Below, piece after piece: positions 8,419-18,308 of a stretch of DNA of 64,000 nucleotides. Under the pieces are notes generated by a model, which saw only the letters and a program-made list of their open reading frames with translations, had not been told where the DNA came from and made no database searches. Each line of letters begins with the position of its first letter. The stretch's first letter is position 1. Location of the stretch: NCBI GenBank assembly GCA_963820095.1, contig CAWFZA010000032.1, forward strand, positions 50,943 to 114,942, read 5' to 3'. Source of the DNA: Roseiarcus sp963820095 (GTDB taxonomy: Bacteria; Pseudomonadota; Alphaproteobacteria; Rhizobiales; Beijerinckiaceae). Both the position numbers and the translations under genes were made by a program.

Positions 8419-9424
8419 GTGGACAAGATCCGCGTTGCCGTAATTGGGCTCGGGTGGTTCGGTGAGATCCATTGCGATGCGATCATCGGCATCCCCAATC
8501 TCGAGCTTGCCGCGCTCTGCACCCGGACTCCCGAGCGGTTGAAGGCGATGGCGGCTAAATTCGGCGTGCGGAAGACAACGCCCGATTATCGCGACCTTCT
8601 CGCCGATCCCGAGATCGACGCGGTGTCGATCGTCACCATGTGGGACCAGCACACCGAGCCCGCCGTCGCCGCTCTCGAAGCTGGCAAGCACGTCTTTCTC
8701 GAGAAGCCGATGGCGTCGACCGTCGAAGATTGTCGCAAGATCATGGGAGCCGCCGCGCGATCGAAGGGGATCCTGCAGATCGGCCACATCTGCCGCTTCA
8801 ATCCGCGCTACCGCACGGCCAAGCAGGCGGTCGCCGAGGGCAAGATTGGCAAGATCGTCGCGATGAACTCGCGCCGCAATATTCCAGCCGCCTGGACGCC
8901 GGAGATCCTCAACAAGATCGGACCGATCGTGGGCGACGCGATCCACGACACTGACCTGATGCTCTGGTTTACCGGCGATCGGATCGTCAGCGCCTATGCG
9001 CAGACTGTCGACGTCCGCGGCCTCAAGTATCCCGACATCGGACAGACGATGTACCGCTTCGCCGGCGGGGCGACCGCAATCTTGGAGACGGTCTGGTGCA
9101 TGCCCGAGAAGACGCCGTTCGACATTGACGAGCGCATGTCGATAATTGGCGACGCCGGCATCATTCATATCCAGGACACGTTTCCGAACCTCGGCATTGT
9201 TGTCCAGTGAAAAGCTGCACAGCCCGGACACGACCTATTGGCCGATGTTTGACGGGATGCGCGGCGGCGCTTTGCGAGAGGAATTTTCGTATTTCGCCTC
9301 ATGCGCGCTGAAAGGAGAAGCGCCGGCGATCGGAAGGCCGGAAGACGCAGCCGCGGCGCTCGAGGCGACGCTCGCCGCCGAGGAATCGGCGCGAACTGGC
9401 GAGGTCGTCCGCATCAAGAGGTAG
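8419..9424 (+). CDS. Gfo/Idh/MocA family oxidoreductase (one +1 frameshift)
   Basis: NAD(P)-dependent sugar/cyclitol dehydrogenase family. GTG start at 8419 after CAGGAG. The Rossmann motif VAVIGLGWFG opens the protein, and the EKP motif (HVFLEKPMAS), whose Lys binds cofactor and substrate, is present. The frame stops at 9210 after PNLGIVVQ, but the next frame continues with SSEKLHSPDTTYWP and ends normally at 9424 (EVVRIKR). Removing one base near 9202 (gtt-g-tcc) joins the two. The full protein is about 334 residues, normal for the family. A second member follows 22 bp downstream. The frameshift is probably a sequence error. Confidence 0.85.
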
Positions 9425-9446
9425 AGGCGCGTCGAGGGAGAGAGAG

Positions 9447-10487
9447 ATGCCCAAGAGAGTGCTAGTCGTCGGGCTCGGCAATATGGGGATGAGCCACGCC
9501 CTTGCTTATGCGCGCATTCCGGGATTCGAAGTCGTTGGCGTGTGCGAGCGCCGAATCGCTGACCGAAAGCTGCCGCCAGAGCTTGCCGAGGCGAAGAAGT
9601 TCGACAACTTCGACAGGGCGCTCGCCGAGCTGAAACCGGACGTCGTCTCGATCAATACGTTGCCTGACACGCACGCCGACTTTGCAATCAAGGCGATGGA
9701 GACGGGCGCGGATGTGTTCGTCGAGAAGCCGCTCGCAGACAGCGTCGCCAACGCCGAGAAGGTGGTCGCCACGGCTCAACGCACGAAGCGCAAGCTCGTG
9801 GTCGGCTATATCCTTCGTCAGCACCCGTCCTGGACCAAGTTCATCGAGATTGCGCGGCAACTCGGCTCCCCTCTCGTGTTCCGGATGAATCTCAATCAGC
9901 AGTCCAACGGCGAGACTTGGGCCTGGCACAAGCGATTGATGGACAGCTTTCCGCCGATCGTCGATTGCGGCGTGCACTATGTCGACGTGATGTGTCAGAT
10001 GACGAAGGCCAAGCCGACCAAGGTCCACGCCATCGGCGCCAGATTGACTGACGAGGTGCCGGTCAACAACTACGGCATGCTGCAGGTGATCTTCGAGGAC
10101 GGATCGGTTGGATGGTACGAAGCGGGCTGGGGTCCGATGATGAGCGAGACCGCGTTTTTCGTAAAAGACGTGGTGGGGCCGAAAGGCTCGGTGTCGATCG
10201 TGATGGCCGAGACCGCGGGCGCGGTGAAGTCCGACGACATCAACGCCCATACGAAGACGAACCAGATCCTCTGGCATCATACCGACATGTCAAAGCCGGA
10301 CGAGCGCATCGACGTGAGCGACGAGCCCGATCACAACGCGCTCTGCGAGCGGGAGCAGCGCTATCTGCTCAAGGCGATCGACGAGGACATTGACCTCACT
10401 GATCAAATGAACGACGCGGTAAAGAGCCTGAAGATCGTTGTCGCGGCCGACAAGTCGATTCACACCGGGCAAGTGGTCGCGCTCTGA
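9447..10487 (+). CDS. Gfo/Idh/MocA family oxidoreductase
   Basis: 346 residues, intact, ATG after GGGAGAGAGAG. N-terminal Rossmann motif VLVVGLGNMGMSHALA and the cofactor/substrate Lys in DVFVEKPLADS are present; the C-terminal alpha/beta domain contains GVHYVDVMCQMT. It is paralogous to the gene just upstream, and the pair probably acts on related intermediates, as in inositol-type cyclitol pathways. That pathway is inferred from the family only. It is the last gene of the 5.1-10.5 kb operon. A 347-bp gap and a new regulator follow. Confidence 0.9.
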   Translation: MPKRVLVVGLGNMGMSHALAYARIPGFEVVGVCERRIADRKLPPELAEAKKFDNFDRALAELKPDVVSINTLPDTHADFAIKAMETGADVFVEKPLADSVANAEKVVATAQRTKRKLVVGYILRQHPSWTKFIEIARQLGSPLVFRMNLNQQSNGETWAWHKRLMDSFPPIVDCGVHYVDVMCQMTKAKPTKVHAIGARLTDEVPVNNYGMLQVIFEDGSVGWYEAGWGPMMSETAFFVKDVVGPKGSVSIVMAETAGAVKSDDINAHTKTNQILWHHTDMSKPDERIDVSDEPDHNALCEREQRYLLKAIDEDIDLTDQMNDAVKSLKIVVAADKSIHTGQVVAL

Positions 10488-10834
10488 CGAAACCTGCCGC
10501 CGCTCGAGCCGGTTCTGCGGAAGAGTTGCCGACGGGGCGCAGGGATCGACGCCGGGGACGTTTGGACGGACGACCTCGGGATAGCGCAGGAACGTGTCGC
10601 CGCCGTAGCCTCCGCCGCGCCCGCCACTTTATGGGTATTGCCGTGGACCCGTGTTGCAGGCTGCGGTCGAGCCGCAAGCATCGCACTGCGCGATGCACGA
10701 TCTGACCTACATGATCACAATCGATCGTTTGAACGGGCTTTTTTCTCCATCCCCTGGGATTCACGACCGGAATTGACCGAATGCGGCCTCTTGGTGTAAA
10801 GGACTTGTTCAAGAGCGGTTGGTGATGTTCAAAA
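10488..10834. other. Intergenic region upstream of the DeoR-type regulator
   Basis: No convincing gene. It holds a small hairpin (GCATCGC 10678-10684 with GCGATGC 10690-10696, no T tract, so not a clear terminator) and a direct repeat next to the downstream start codon. The open frames here do not resemble proteins. Confidence 0.5.
10806..10832. promoter_or_regulatory. TGTTCAA direct repeat, candidate DeoR-type operator
   Basis: TGTTCAA occurs at 10806-10812 and again at 10826-10832, exactly 20 bp apart (two helical turns), ending two bases before the regulator's ATG. Several DeoR-family regulators bind tandem direct repeats, so this could be an autoregulatory site. Inference only. Confidence 0.35.
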
Positions 10835-12550
10835 ATGATCGCTGAGGAACGCGAGGCAGCCATTTTGACGCTGCTGCAGGAGCGAGGCGTCGTGTCTATG
10901 CAAACGCTCGTGGAGCGCTGCCGCGGGGTTTCTGCGGTCACGCTGCGGCGGGACCTCTCGCGACTCGAGAGCCAAGGCAGGCTTCAGCGCACTCGCGGCG
11001 GCGCTGTCAATGTCAAGTCGCCGGATGCGCTCGTCATGTCTGAACCCGACGAGATGCAGCGCTTGTTCGATGGGCTCGTCTTGCCGCCGATCAGCGGGCG
11101 ATGGGCCCATACGCTGCGCCAGCAGGCGATGCGTCGCGGCATCCCTTTTCTCGCCGAGTCTGCGCCGCAGGTCGGCGGCTTGTATCTTGGCCCGGTAAAT
11201 TACGCCGCCTCGCGCGAGCTTGGAAGGCGCGCCGGCAAGGAACATGGCGACCGGTCGCCGACCGCTGAACTGTTGCTCATCGCCCTGGAATCGCTTCCCA
11301 ACACCCGCGAGCGGGTCGAAGGGTTCCTGGCCGGTTTCACGGAAACGTTTCCCGGCCGGCTCATCTCGCATCGCGTCGACGGCCGCGGCGTCTTCAAGGA
11401 AGCCATGCGGCAGACCAGGGAGGCGTTTCGCACGCGAGCGACCATCGACGTCGTTTTCGGCGTCAATGATCATACAATTCTCGGCGCTCTCGAGGCGGCT
11501 CGTCAGCTGGGCGCCCCGGTCGCCGGCTACTCCGTCGGCGGCGAGGGCGGCGCCTTGTTCGACGAGCTCGCCCGCGGCGGACTGCTGAAGGCAACGCTTG
11601 CGCTATTTCCCGAAGTCGTCGGACAGCTGGCGGTGGACACCATTTGCAGGCGCTTCGCTGGGGAAGAGTGCGGCGAGGCGATCATCACGCCAGCCGAGAT
11701 CCTCACGCCCGATACGCTCGCGAATTTCTATCGGCGCGAGGGAGACCAGTGGCGCATCCGGGCGGCGGTGCTCGACCGAATGTGCGAGGGGCGGCTCTAT
11801 TCCGGTCCTTCCGTGGCCGGACGCTCCATTGGTTTCATGCTTCACTATCCCTCGCATGAATGGTACCGAAACCTCGCCGCAGCGATGCGGCAGCGTTGCG
11901 CTGAGTTCGGGGTCCGTTTCGTCGCCCGCAACGCGGAGGACGAGGTCGCCGAGCAGCTGCGCGGCATCCGGCGCGTGATCGCCGCTGCGGCGGCGGCTCA
12001 AGTGCGGCCACGCGATACGCTCCTCATCGACGGCGGAGAATGCTCTCGCTACTTCGCCGAGGCGCTCAAGAGCGCCGGCCGCGAGGCGACGGTCGTCACC
12101 AACTCGCTTGCGGTGCTCGATGCGCTCGTCAGCGCGCCGGGCGTAAAGGTGCTCCTGACGGCGGGCGAGTATCAACCGGCGACGCGCAGCCTTGTTGGGC
12201 CGAGCGTTGGGGCGCTCCTCGACACGATCCGCGTCGACAAGGCCTTCGTCTCGCCAGACGGCGTTTCGCCGAGCTTCGGCCTTTCGTTCGAGGACGAGCG
12301 CGCCGCACTCGTTTGTCGCCGCTTCTGCGAGGTGGCGCGCGAAGTCATCGTTCTTGCCGATCATAGCGTGGTTGGCCTCGAATCGAACGTCCAAGCCGTT
12401 CGGCCGAAGCAGTTTCACACCGTCCTCACCGACGCCGGCGCGCTCTCGTCGCATCGTTTTGACCTGTTTGCCGCAGGCCTCAGAGTGATCGTCGCGGACG
12501 AGGAGGAACCGCCTTTCACGCCCGCAGACGGAAAGCGGACGGTCTCGTGA
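10835..12550 (+). CDS. DeoR-type regulator with periplasmic-binding-like segments inserted before the DeoRC domain
   Basis: 571 residues, about twice a normal DeoR regulator. Residues 1-60 form the DeoR winged helix (VSAVTLRRDLSRLESQGRL). Residues about 79-300 resemble the later part of a type 1 periplasmic-binding domain (DGLVLPPI, LGPVNYAASRELG, RVEGFLAGF, VFGVNDHTILGALEAARQLG). Residues 331-375 resemble the first strand and helix of such a domain (IGFMLHYPSHEWYRNLAAAM). From about 380 a DeoR C-terminal sensor follows (RDTLLIDGGECSRYF, then VVTNSLAVLDAL). The order looks permuted. It immediately precedes a sugar ABC operon (23 bp gap) and probably controls it in response to that sugar or its phosphate. 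Confidence 0.85.
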   Translation: MIAEEREAAILTLLQERGVVSMQTLVERCRGVSAVTLRRDLSRLESQGRLQRTRGGAVNVKSPDALVMSEPDEMQRLFDGLVLPPISGRWAHTLRQQAMRRGIPFLAESAPQVGGLYLGPVNYAASRELGRRAGKEHGDRSPTAELLLIALESLPNTRERVEGFLAGFTETFPGRLISHRVDGRGVFKEAMRQTREAFRTRATIDVVFGVNDHTILGALEAARQLGAPVAGYSVGGEGGALFDELARGGLLKATLALFPEVVGQLAVDTICRRFAGEECGEAIITPAEILTPDTLANFYRREGDQWRIRAAVLDRMCEGRLYSGPSVAGRSIGFMLHYPSHEWYRNLAAAMRQRCAEFGVRFVARNAEDEVAEQLRGIRRVIAAAAAAQVRPRDTLLIDGGECSRYFAEALKSAGREATVVTNSLAVLDALVSAPGVKVLLTAGEYQPATRSLVGPSVGALLDTIRVDKAFVSPDGVSPSFGLSFEDERAALVCRRFCEVAREVIVLADHSVVGLESNVQAVRPKQFHTVLTDAGALSSHRFDLFAAGLRVIVADEEEPPFTPADGKRTVS

Positions 12551-12573
12551 CCATCCAAGGGAGGAAATGAAAA

Positions 12574-13803
12574 ATGTCCAATCGCATGATGCATTCCGCC
12601 GCGCTCGCGGCGATGGGCTTGTGGATCATGGCGAGCGCCGCGCACGCCGACCAGACCGTACTCAGGTTCTGGGACAACCAGCAGACCGAATCCGGCCTGT
12701 CGCGCTATCAGCAGGAGGCGGTCAAACGCTTTGAGGCGGAGAACCCCGACGTCAAGGTCGAGGTCACGACGATTCCCTACCCCGAGTACCAGCAGCGGCT
12801 CCTGACGGCGGTGCAGGCTGGCAACGGGCCCGACGTGTCCACAGTCGACCAGATCTGGAACTCAGCCTTCGCCGAAGCCGGCGCCATCGTGCCGCTCGAT
12901 GACCTCGCCAAGACATCGGGCGTGAAGGCCGAGACCTTTTTTCCTGGCGCATGGGAGTCGGCCAACTACAAAGGCCATCTTTGGGGCGTCCCATTCAATG
13001 TCGATGTGTGGTTCTTCGCCTTCGTCAACAAGAAGCTGTTCAGCGACGCCGGCGTCGATCCGGCTTCGATCGTGACGTGGGACGGCCTCGAAGCCGCGGC
13101 GGAGAAACTGACCGACAAGTCGAAGGGACAGTACGCGATCGGCCTCACCGGCAACAAGAGCGAGTACCCGGTCGTCATGACCAACTCGTTCATCTACTCA
13201 AACGGAGGCTCGGTGCTCGACGACACAGGCAAGTGCGCGCTGACGGCGCCGCCGGCGATCGAAGCGCTCGACTTCTACAAGAAACTGGCCGCCTACGCGC
13301 CCGCCGGCATTCTCAACGCCGCCGACGAGCAGATGCGCGAGCTCTTCCTCAACGGCACGCTCGCAATCGAGCTGTGGCCGGCTCTCGAGCAACCGACTCT
13401 CGACAAGACCAAGCTCGACTGGGATCTGCTCGCGGGTTTCGCGCCCAAGGGCAAGAAGCCGGTCGGGACCTACGGCGGCTGGAACCTCGTCCTCTACAAA
13501 GGCGCCAAGAACCAGGAGGCGGCCTGGAAGTTCATCCAGTTCATGACCCGGGAAGACGTCAACGGCGCGGTGGTGGACCTCATTCCGGCCAACGTGGCCG
13601 CGGCCAAGGCGTTCCTGGAGAAGAGCCGGCGTCACCCCGACGTGATCCTCGATCACCTCAACAACGCCAAGCCCCGGCCGCTTTCGCCGCACTATCTCGA
13701 GGTCTCCGAGATCCAGCAGAACATGGTGCAGAAGATCCTTTCCGGCACGCCGACCGCCGCCGCCGCGAAGGAAGCCTGCGCCGCCATCGATGCGCTCCAC
13801 TAG
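12574..13803 (+). CDS. Sugar ABC transporter substrate-binding protein (family 1)
   Basis: 409 residues with a Sec signal peptide (hydrophobic core AALAAMGLWIMASA, cleavage likely AHA-DQ). The mature start TVLRFWDNQQTESG and the segment QRLLTAVQAGNGPDVSTVDQ are typical of family 1 solute-binding proteins for oligosaccharides or glycerol-phosphate-like ligands. A strong RBS (GGGAGGAAATG) precedes the ATG. It is periplasmic and partners with the two permeases and the ATPase at 17196. A hairpin in the gap to the first permease probably lets this gene be expressed above the rest. The ligand is unknown. Confidence 0.92.
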   Translation: MSNRMMHSAALAAMGLWIMASAAHADQTVLRFWDNQQTESGLSRYQQEAVKRFEAENPDVKVEVTTIPYPEYQQRLLTAVQAGNGPDVSTVDQIWNSAFAEAGAIVPLDDLAKTSGVKAETFFPGAWESANYKGHLWGVPFNVDVWFFAFVNKKLFSDAGVDPASIVTWDGLEAAAEKLTDKSKGQYAIGLTGNKSEYPVVMTNSFIYSNGGSVLDDTGKCALTAPPAIEALDFYKKLAAYAPAGILNAADEQMRELFLNGTLAIELWPALEQPTLDKTKLDWDLLAGFAPKGKKPVGTYGGWNLVLYKGAKNQEAAWKFIQFMTREDVNGAVVDLIPANVAAAKAFLEKSRRHPDVILDHLNNAKPRPLSPHYLEVSEIQQNMVQKILSGTPTAAAAKEACAAIDALH

Positions 13804-13810
13804 AACAAGA

Positions 13811-13840
13811 GAGGCGAGCGGCCGGTGCGCCGTTCGCCTC
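13811..13840 (+). terminator. Intercistronic stem-loop after the binding-protein gene
   Basis: GAGGCGAGCGGC (13811-13822) pairs with GCCGTTCGCCTC (13829-13840) through a 6-base loop, giving 12 bp with one G-U pair. There is no run of T after it, so it looks like an mRNA-stabilising or partially terminating hairpin, common between binding-protein and permease genes. Confidence 0.5.
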
Positions 13841-13854
13841 CGGGCTTTGAATCC

Positions 13855-14799
13855 ATGACAGCAGCAGCGGCTTTTCCGTCGCTTCCGCGCGGGTCTCCCG
13901 CGCGTGTCGCCCGCCGCCGGCGGCGCAACGTCGATCGCTGGATGGCCTACGGCTTCATGGCGCCGGCCGCGATCCTCGTCGCCACGCTCATGTACTGGCC
14001 GATGATCGACACCTTCCGCGAGAGCCTCTACACGACGACGTTCATCAATCCCAAGCCGACCTTCATCGGACTGCAAGCCTACCGCCAGCTATTCGGCGAC
14101 GAGACCTTCTGGCAAGTCGTGCGCAATTCGATCGTATGGACGGCCGGAGTCGTGTTCCTGCAAAACGTCGGGGGTTTCCTGATCGCCCTCCTGCTCAACC
14201 AGCGTCTGCCTTTTCAGGGTGCGCTGCGCTCGCTCGTGCTTCTTCCCTGGGTGCTGCCGGGAGTGGTGGCGGCAATTCTGTGGCGCTTCATGTACGATCC
14301 GCAGCTCGGCCTCATCAATTCGTTCCTCATTCGCCTGGGTCTCATCGGCCAAGGCGTCGGTTGGCTGGCCGATCCGTCGACCGCAATGGCCGCGGTCATC
14401 TTCGCCGCCTTCTGGAAGGGGTTTCCGTTCTCGGCCGTGGTGTTCCTCGCAGCTCTCCAGAACGTCGATCAGGAGCAGGTCGAAGCGGCGGAGATCGATG
14501 GCGCCGGCAAGCTGCGCCGCCTCATCGACGTCACGCTCCCGGCGATCTTCCCGGTGGCGATGGTGAACCTGCTCCTGACGACGATCCTGACCTTCAACTA
14601 TTTCGACATCATCTACGTGCTGACCCGCGGCGGTCCTCTCAATGCAACCGCCATATTCCCGACTCGCATCTATGAGGTTGGCTTCGGTCAATTCCGCTTC
14701 GGCGACGCAGCGGCCTACGGTTCGCTCTCGGTGCTGGTGCTGGTTCTCTTCGTCGGGCTTCTCCTTCTCGTCCAGCGGCGCTCCGTTCGAGCGGCATGA
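13855..14799 (+). CDS. Sugar ABC transporter permease (MalF/UgpA type)
   Basis: 314 residues from the ATG at 13855. The longer frame from 13825 begins inside the intercistronic hairpin and is less likely. Six membrane segments are visible (first about 30-50, AYGFMAPAAILVATLMYW). The EAA loop reads EQVEAAEIDGAGKLRRLIDVTLPAI, the ATPase docking site. The stop overlaps the next permease start as ATGA (14796-14799), indicating translational coupling. It forms a heterodimer with the following permease. Confidence 0.92.
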   Translation: MTAAAAFPSLPRGSPARVARRRRRNVDRWMAYGFMAPAAILVATLMYWPMIDTFRESLYTTTFINPKPTFIGLQAYRQLFGDETFWQVVRNSIVWTAGVVFLQNVGGFLIALLLNQRLPFQGALRSLVLLPWVLPGVVAAILWRFMYDPQLGLINSFLIRLGLIGQGVGWLADPSTAMAAVIFAAFWKGFPFSAVVFLAALQNVDQEQVEAAEIDGAGKLRRLIDVTLPAIFPVAMVNLLLTTILTFNYFDIIYVLTRGGPLNATAIFPTRIYEVGFGQFRFGDAAAYGSLSVLVLVLFVGLLLLVQRRSVRAA

Positions 14800-15635
14800 T
14801 CATGCGAAGACGTTCAGCTCTCGCCCGCAAGGCGCCGCTTATCGCTTGTCAGGTCGCGATCGCGTTGCTGGTCCTGTTTCCGTTCTTCTGGATGTTCAGC
14901 GTCTCGCTGAAGCCGGCGACGGAGCCGTTCGCGATTCCAGCGCGCCTGTGGCCGGACCACGTCACGCTCGACAATTACGTCGCGGCCTTCCGGCCCGAGT
15001 TCCGCCGCTACTTCCTCAATAGTGTGATCGTCTCGGGAGCGACGGTGCTGATAACCGTTCCGCTCGCCCTTCTGGCCGCCTACAGCTTGACCCGCTACCA
15101 GTTCCGCGCCCTGTCGGTGTTCCTGGCCGCGGTGATTCTCGCCCAGTTCTTCCCGGCAGGGGCGATGATCATTCCGATCTACAAGATGGTGAAGGCGGCC
15201 GACCTTCTCAACACTTATGCGGCGCTCATTATCGCCTACATCACTGTTACGCTGCCGGTCGCGATCTGGATGCTTCGCGGGTTCCTGGCGCGCGTTCCAC
15301 GTACGCTCGAGGAGGCGGCTGCCGTCGACGGCGCAAAGCCGTTGCGCGCGTTCTTCGACATCGTCGTGCCGCTCGCGAGGCCGGGCATCATCGCGACCAC
15401 CGTCTTCGTCCTGATCGTAACGTGGCAGGAGTTCCTGTTCGCGCTTTCGTTCACCTCGACCAAGGAGATGCGCACGCTCCCGGTCGGCATGAACGACTAT
15501 ATCGGGCAGTACGGCATTCGCTACGGCGAATTGATGGCAAGCTCGGTGATGGTGTCGCTGCCGGTCATCGTCGTCTTCTTCTTCCTGCAGCGCCAGTTCG
15601 TGGCCGGCCTCACCGCCGGCGCGGTGAAGGGGTAG
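14796..15635 (+). CDS. Sugar ABC transporter permease (MalG/UgpE type)
   Basis: 279 residues, starting at the ATG that overlaps the previous stop. Membrane segments include IACQVAIALLVLFPFFWMF and VSLPVIVVFFFLQ. The EAA loop is RTLEEAAAVDGAKPLRAFFDIVVPL. The C-terminus FVAGLTAGAVKG is the standard ending of this family. It completes the inner-membrane channel for the system fed by the binding protein at 12574. The ATPase gene lies three genes downstream, beyond two catabolic genes. Confidence 0.93.
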   Translation: MIMRRRSALARKAPLIACQVAIALLVLFPFFWMFSVSLKPATEPFAIPARLWPDHVTLDNYVAAFRPEFRRYFLNSVIVSGATVLITVPLALLAAYSLTRYQFRALSVFLAAVILAQFFPAGAMIIPIYKMVKAADLLNTYAALIIAYITVTLPVAIWMLRGFLARVPRTLEEAAAVDGAKPLRAFFDIVVPLARPGIIATTVFVLIVTWQEFLFALSFTSTKEMRTLPVGMNDYIGQYGIRYGELMASSVMVSLPVIVVFFFLQRQFVAGLTAGAVKG

Positions 15636-15640
15636 GGCCC

Positions 15641-16420
15641 ATGCCGCTTGTCTTGTTCGACAAGCCGGAGAACGGCGTCGGCGTTGTCACGCTCAACCGG
15701 CCGGACAAGCTGAACGCGCTGTCGACCGCGCTGCTTGACGAGTTCGGCGCCGCGCTCGACGCCGCCGAAGCCGACCCGGAGGTGGGCGTCGTGATCCTGA
15801 CCGGCGCGGGCGAAAAGGCGTTCGCCGCAGGAGCGGATATCGCCGAATATCAGGGCCGCCGCGAGAAGGCCTTCATGGACTTTCAGTTCCGCGGCCGGCG
15901 GGTCAACGACCGCCTCGAAGCCTTTCCCAAACCGACCATCGCCGCCGTGAACGGCTACGCTCTCGGCGGCGGGTTCGAGATCGTTCTTTGCTGCGACGTG
16001 ATCGTGGTTTCGACCAGCGCGCGGCTTGGCTTGCCCGAAGGGCTCATCGGCCTCTCCCCGGGCGGCGGAGGACCGCAACGCCTCATCCGCTCCATGGGTC
16101 GCCATATCACGGCTGACCTCCTGCTCACCGCGGGGCGTCTGAAGGGCGAGCGCGCTTTTCAGCTCGGGCTTGCGGCGGCGTTGTGCGAGCCGAAGGCTCT
16201 GATGGAGACGGCGCTCGGCAAGGCGCGAGCGATGCTGAAGGTCGCGCCGCTCGCGCTCGCCGAGATGAAGCGGCTCGTTCGCATCGGCGCGGATGCGGCG
16301 CTCCCCACGGCGCTGGCGCTCGAACAGGAGGTGCTGTTCCGCCTCTACGGCTCGGCCGACGGACAGGAGGGCATCGACGCTTTTCTGGAGAAACGCGACC
16401 CCCAATTCAAAGGCGCCTGA
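15641..16420 (+). CDS. Enoyl-CoA hydratase/isomerase family protein
   Basis: 259 residues of the crotonase fold, starting at the ATG at 15641, 5 bp after the permease stop. LNRPDKLNALS, the oxyanion-hole segment AGADIAEYQ, NGYALGGGFEIVLCCDV and LPEGLIGLSPGGGG with its PEG Glu are present, so hydratase-type chemistry is possible. Next to an SDR, a CoA-transferase and a sugar-type transporter it suggests the imported compound is processed as a CoA ester. Crotonases cover many reactions, so the exact one is open. Confidence 0.9.
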   Translation: MPLVLFDKPENGVGVVTLNRPDKLNALSTALLDEFGAALDAAEADPEVGVVILTGAGEKAFAAGADIAEYQGRREKAFMDFQFRGRRVNDRLEAFPKPTIAAVNGYALGGGFEIVLCCDVIVVSTSARLGLPEGLIGLSPGGGGPQRLIRSMGRHITADLLLTAGRLKGERAFQLGLAAALCEPKALMETALGKARAMLKVAPLALAEMKRLVRIGADAALPTALALEQEVLFRLYGSADGQEGIDAFLEKRDPQFKGA

Positions 16421-16421
16421 C

Positions 16422-17192
16422 ATGACTGAACTCGCCGAACGCGCCGCCATCGTCACTGGAGCCGCCATGGGGATCGGGCGGGCGAGCGCGCTCAAGCTCG
16501 CCCGCGCCGGCGCCGCGGTGACCGTCGCCGATATCGACACGGCCGGTGGGGAAGAGACGGTGAAGGAGATCAAGGACGCAGGCGGGCGCGCGCTGTTCGT
16601 CCGCGCCGACGTTCGCTCCTTCAAGGACGCTGAGCAGGTTGCGAAGGCGACCATCGAAGCTTGGGCGCGCGTGGACATTCTTGTCAACAACGCCGCGCAG
16701 GCGATCGGCGGCGTGATCGACGAAATCGACGAGGAGGCGTGGAATCTCGTCATATCCACCAATCTCACCTCGGTCTGGCGCTTCATGCGTTGCGTCGCGC
16801 CGCACATGCGCCGCCAGGGAGGCGGCTCGATCGTCAACATGAGCTCGGTGCAGTCGCTTCGCGGCTTCCATGGCTGGGCGGCCTACGCCGCCGCGAAAGG
16901 CGGCATCAATGCGCTCACGCAGCAAGCGGCCGTCGACCTCGCGCCGGCGAAAATCCGCGTCAACGCAGTGGCGCCGGGGACGATCATGACGCCGCTCAAC
17001 GAGAAGGTCTTTCGCGAGGCGCCCGACCCTCAGGGCCTCATCGACCGCTGGAACGCCGCCCATCCGCTCGGCCGCTTCGGCGAAGCCGACGAAGTCGCCG
17101 ACGCCGTGCTCTTCCTCGCGAGCGACCGCTCGTCGTTCATCACCGGCGAGATCCTGCGCGTCGACGGGGGACTTGCGATTAGGGGCGATTGA
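16422..17192 (+). CDS. Short-chain dehydrogenase/reductase (classical SDR)
   Basis: 256 residues. The cofactor motif TGAAMGIG lies at 12-19 and NNAAQ at 89-93; the catalytic Ser (SSVQS, 141-142), Tyr155 and Lys159 (YAAAK) are intact. The C-terminal segment PLGRFGEADEVADAVLFLASD and GEILRVDGG is typical of 3-oxoacyl reductase-like and sugar-alcohol SDRs. Asp at the end of strand 2 (ADID) suggests NAD preference. It starts one base after the hydratase stop and ends 3 bp before the ATPase, clearly in the same operon. Confidence 0.93.
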   Translation: MTELAERAAIVTGAAMGIGRASALKLARAGAAVTVADIDTAGGEETVKEIKDAGGRALFVRADVRSFKDAEQVAKATIEAWARVDILVNNAAQAIGGVIDEIDEEAWNLVISTNLTSVWRFMRCVAPHMRRQGGGSIVNMSSVQSLRGFHGWAAYAAAKGGINALTQQAAVDLAPAKIRVNAVAPGTIMTPLNEKVFREAPDPQGLIDRWNAAHPLGRFGEADEVADAVLFLASDRSSFITGEILRVDGGLAIRGD

Positions 17193-17195
17193 ACC

Positions 17196-18303
<1,108 letters not shown>

Positions 18304-18308
18304 GCGGG

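Noticed and set aside
10678..10696. Hairpin in the gap before the DeoR-type gene as a terminator
   Set aside because: Only 7 bp with no T tract; listed only as content of the gap.
13198..14076. 292-codon minus-strand open frame across the binding-protein and permease genes
   Set aside because: Antisense shadow spanning two real genes and their hairpin; composition is Arg/Gly/His-rich.
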